Of a stretch of DNA of 64,000 bases, positions 61,561-64,000 are shown one piece after another. Origin of the DNA: Variovorax sp. UMC13 (lineage in GTDB: Bacteria > Pseudomonadota > Gammaproteobacteria > Burkholderiales > Burkholderiaceae_C); contig NZ_LZZW01000041.1 of NCBI RefSeq assembly GCF_014170375.1, positions 1 through 64,000 on the forward strand, written 5' to 3'. How positions within the stretch are numbered: the first letter of the stretch is position 1; every line of letters begins with the position of its first letter. The position numbers were made by a program, and so were the translations under genes. The notes beneath the pieces were generated by a model. That model was not told the DNA's origin and did no database searches. It saw only the letters and a list, made by a program, of their open reading frames with translations.

Positions 61561-62820
61561 ATGGCGTCCATTGCGAACCGGCTCCAGCCGGAACCGCCGT
61601 GGGGGCTGTGGCTGGTGCTGGGCGGCATGGCGATCGCGCCGCTGTCCACCAAGACTGCCGGGGCCGCCTGGATCCTCTTCTGCCTGGTCGGCGCCTGGGC
61701 CGCGCTGCGCCGGCCGCGCATCGACATCGCGCCGGGCGAGGACAGCGCCGCCCGCACCTGGCTGATCGCCTGCCTCATCGGCCTGGCCTTCGAGACGCTG
61801 GCCACGGCGATCTGGGGCGACCCCTGGGACGAACTCCATGCGCCGATCCGGCTGATGCTGGCGGCGGCCGCCACGCTGGGGCTGGTGCGGCGCTTCCGCT
61901 TCGGCGAGAACTTCCGCGACATCCTGGCGCACGCGCTGTCGCTGGGCTGCATCGCCGCGGCCGGGCTGGCGGCCTGGAAGGGCGACGACCGCGACAGCTA
62001 TCCGACCAACGTGATCCCCTGGGCCGTGGCCGTGGGCTTCATGGTCTGCCTGCTGCTGCCCCGGACGCTGGACGCGACGCGGCCGCTGCGGATGCGCTTC
62101 GCCTGGATGGTGGCGTCGCTGGTCGGCATGGTGGCGGTGGTGCTGTCGCAGACGCGCGGCGCCTATGGCGTGGTGCTGTGGGCGGTGCTGTTCTACGGCG
62201 TGGCGATCCTGCGGCGCCGCAGCGTCACGCGCCACGGCGTGGGTCTGGGCATCGCGCTGGCGCTGGTGCTGGTGGCCGCCGGGGTGCTGCTGCCGCACGT
62301 GATCCAGACCTCGGCGCAACGCATCGAGCAGGCCGCGCGCGAATTCGAGCTGGCCGCCGAGGCCCACAAGCCCGGCGACGGCGCCAACAGTTCGGTCGGC
62401 GCCCGCATCTACCTCTGGCAGATGGCCGTGCGCGGCTTCGAGAGTTCACCGCTGATCGGCATCGGCGGCGAAGAGCGCAAGCGGCGCATCAAGGCGCTGG
62501 GCGAGAAGACCCAGTCGCCGATGATCCTGAGCCTGGGCCACGTCCACAACCAGTACCTGCACGCGGCGATGGACCACGGCCTGCTGGGGCTGGCGGCCGT
62601 GCTGGCATGGATCGGCGGCCTGGCGCTGACGGTGCGCCGGCTGGGCCGCCAGGCGGCCGAGGCCCGCTGGCAGCTCGCCGGCGTGCTGTTCATGCACATG
62701 AGCGCGAGCCTGACCAACGTGAACTTCGCCCACACCTACTACGGGATCATGCTGTCGATGACGATCTCGCTGGTGCTGCTGAACGCGCGCAGGGAGCCGG
62801 TGGCACCCGCTGCCGCCTGA
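61561..62820 (+). CDS. O-antigen ligase-family membrane protein
   Basis: A 419-residue polytopic membrane protein with about 10-12 helices. It carries the family pattern: a large periplasmic loop (about 225-330) with arginines and the histidine motif GHVHNQYLHAAMDHGLLGLAA. Proteins of this family ligate O-antigen or related glycans to lipid A core, or act on other periplasmic glycan carriers. It begins 2 bp after rdgC and shares its transcript. The substrate is unclear; the nearby glycosyltransferase on the opposite strand is a possible partner. Confidence 0.85.
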   Translation: MASIANRLQPEPPWGLWLVLGGMAIAPLSTKTAGAAWILFCLVGAWAALRRPRIDIAPGEDSAARTWLIACLIGLAFETLATAIWGDPWDELHAPIRLMLAAAATLGLVRRFRFGENFRDILAHALSLGCIAAAGLAAWKGDDRDSYPTNVIPWAVAVGFMVCLLLPRTLDATRPLRMRFAWMVASLVGMVAVVLSQTRGAYGVVLWAVLFYGVAILRRRSVTRHGVGLGIALALVLVAAGVLLPHVIQTSAQRIEQAAREFELAAEAHKPGDGANSSVGARIYLWQMAVRGFESSPLIGIGGEERKRRIKALGEKTQSPMILSLGHVHNQYLHAAMDHGLLGLAAVLAWIGGLALTVRRLGRQAAEARWQLAGVLFMHMSASLTNVNFAHTYYGIMLSMTISLVLLNARREPVAPAAA

Positions 62821-62829
62821 GCGCCTCGC

Positions 62830-63249
62830 TCAGTGCCCGCCGGCCGCGGCCTCGTCCTCGGCCGGCGGACGGGTCAGCGCCCAACTCTGCAGCTTGCCAT
62901 TCTGGAAGATGCCTTCGACGTACGACAGGCCGCCGTCGGTCCAGCGGTAGGTCTCGGGCTGCTGGTCCTTGGGCGTCTTCAGTTCGCCCAGCGAGCGCGT
63001 CATGGCCACCACATGCAGCAGCGTCACGCCCGGCTTGAGCTTGGCGTTGAGCATCACGGCGCTCGCGACATAGCCGATCGGCCGGTCGGAGGCGCGCTTG
63101 AGCACCGTCATCGTGCGCGTGAAGTGCAGCAGCAGGAACATCACGATGCCGCCGGTCACCACGGCCACGCCGGCCCAGCCGTAGCGGTAGAAGGCCAGCA
63201 CGAGGGCCGCCAGGCCGGTCAGCGGAACAAGGATTTTCTGAAAATTCAT
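62830..63249 (-). CDS. Small membrane protein of unknown function
   Basis: A 139-residue protein with two N-terminal hydrophobic helices (about residues 8-40) and a soluble C-terminal domain with several aromatic residues (TYRWTDGGLSYVEGIF). It starts at ATG 63249 (MNFQKILVPLTGLAAL); the frame continues 5 codons further. No domain is recognised. It is 36 bp after the BCCT transporter gene, whose stop is at 63286, and could share its transcript. It converges with the ligase gene. Confidence 0.75.
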   Translation of the reverse strand: MNFQKILVPLTGLAALVLAFYRYGWAGVAVVTGGIVMFLLLHFTRTMTVLKRASDRPIGYVASAVMLNAKLKPGVTLLHVVAMTRSLGELKTPKDQQPETYRWTDGGLSYVEGIFQNGKLQSWALTRPPAEDEAAAGGH

Positions 63250-63285
63250 GGGCCGCATTGTCACCGCCCGCCCGGGCCGGCTTTT

Positions 63286-64000
63286 TCAATCACGCACGAA
63301 CTCGCGCATCTTGCGGCGCAGCGCGCGCTCGCGCTTCTGCTCGGCTTCCCAGTCCTCGCGGATGGCCAGCGTGACCGAGACCGCCATCAGCACCAGCACC
63401 ACCGAGAAGGGCAGCGCGAACACGATGGTCGCGGTCTGGATCGCCTTGAGGCCGCCGGCCAGCAGCAGGCTCAGCGCGATGGCCGCCACCAGCACGCCCC
63501 AGACCACCTTGACCCGGTTCGGCGGGTTGGGGTTGCCGCCGGTGCTCATGGTGCCCAGCACCAGCGTCGCGGAATCGCCCGAGGTGACGAAGAACACGAA
63601 CACCAGCAGGGTCGCCACGCCCGACAGCACCAGGCCCATGGGCATGGCCTGGAACATCACGAACATGGTGGTCGACACGTTGGCCGTGACCGCCTCGGCC
63701 AGCGGCACGCCGTGGAAGATCTCCATGTTCAATGCGGTGCCGCCGAAGATCGCGAACCAGACGAAGCCGACCAGGCTGGGCGCCAGCACCGTGCCCACCA
63801 GGAACTGGCGCACCGTGCGGCCGCGCGAGACCCGCGCGATGAACAGGCCCACGAAGGGCGACCAGGCGAGCCACCAGGCCCAGTAGAAGATGGTCCAGTC
63901 GCCGACCCAGGAGTTCTCGCGGAAGGGCGACATGCGCAGGCTCATGCGCACGAACTCGCTGATGTAGGCGCCCAGCGTGTTGGTCAGGGTGTCGACGATG
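63286..64000 (-). CDS. BCCT-family transporter (N-terminus beyond window)
   Basis: The C-terminal 238 residues of a betaine/carnitine/choline transporter, a secondary sodium- or proton-coupled carrier for trimethylammonium compounds in the inner membrane. The family signature is seen in DWTIFYWAWWLAWSPFVGLFIARVSRG, with later helices and a basic cytoplasmic tail (KRERALRRKMREF). The coding frame continues without a stop to 64000, so about 300 residues are missing. The tail fits osmosensing BetP-like proteins. Whether it serves the GMC dehydrogenase is unknown. Confidence 0.95.
   Translation of the reverse strand, partial: IVDTLTNTLGAYISEFVRMSLRMSPFRENSWVGDWTIFYWAWWLAWSPFVGLFIARVSRGRTVRQFLVGTVLAPSLVGFVWFAIFGGTALNMEIFHGVPLAEAVTANVSTTMFVMFQAMPMGLVLSGVATLLVFVFFVTSGDSATLVLGTMSTGGNPNPPNRVKVVWGVLVAAIALSLLLAGGLKAIQTATIVFALPFSVVLVLMAVSVTLAIREDWEAEQKRERALRRKMREFVRD

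Overview
The window is high-GC, densely coded chromosomal DNA of a betaproteobacterium, most likely Comamonadaceae and probably Variovorax or a close relative. That placement is an inference from the very high GC, the str operon proteins, the many LysR regulators, the two Bug-type (tripartite tricarboxylate) binding proteins and the Comamonadaceae-style intergenic repeat. No rRNA, tRNA, insertion sequence, phage gene or CRISPR array was seen; this is ordinary housekeeping chromosome with several accessory cassettes. About 62 protein genes are supported, with the first (tuf) and last (BCCT transporter) cut by the window edges.

Layout. 1-4400: str operon on the minus strand (rpsL, rpsG, fusA, tuf) with an extended -10 promoter and a palindromic leader. 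4401-8200: minus-strand block with dacC, an alpha/beta hydrolase, a thioredoxin-like [2Fe-2S] ferredoxin, a VanZ-family membrane protein and hemJ. 8200-8610: a divergent intergenic region holding a dispersed repeat and a well-formed candidate small RNA with its own promoter and terminator, facing hemB. 8608-19006: hemB, corA-like transporter, a small exported repeat protein, LysR, dienelactone hydrolase, DsbA-like isomerase, SDR, MarC, and a four-gene Mla/MCE lipid-transport operon whose permease carries a STAS-like N-terminal domain.

19045-31251: catabolic region. An RpiR regulator with a palindromic operator faces a fused iolC/DUF2090 gene and iolB, followed by two Bug binding proteins. A LysR gene with a perfect palindrome over its start faces mmsA/iolA. 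Then come a GMC oxidoreductase, another LysR and an orphan amino-acid binding protein. IolC, the DUF2090 aldolase and MmsA are together enough for the lower half of myo-inositol breakdown, with IolB supplying an upstream isomerase step. 31261-34013: an ammonium transporter with a sigma54 promoter and NtrC site, a small gene behind it, and a TauE permease. 34010-38704: mreB-mreC-mreD-mrdA cell-shape operon, without rodA. 38927-42206: gatCAB. 42225-44424: DUF4124 protein, pyrE, exoA.

44455-47923: LysR, binding protein, 2-oxoglutarate/Fe oxygenase and VOC protein, all in one orientation. 47977-52634: GDSL lipoprotein, a yybP-ykoY manganese riboswitch ahead of mntP, an M48 protease and an AmpG permease. 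52729-56437: a tight three-gene cassette (ketoacyl synthase, chain-length-factor-like ketoacyl synthase, flavin-dependent halogenase) with no carrier protein or reductase nearby, the most unusual coding block here. 56565-64000: an OmpR-type two-component system, a family 2 glycosyltransferase, a zinc-finger protein, ilvE, rdgC, an O-antigen-ligase-like protein, a small membrane protein and a partial BCCT transporter.
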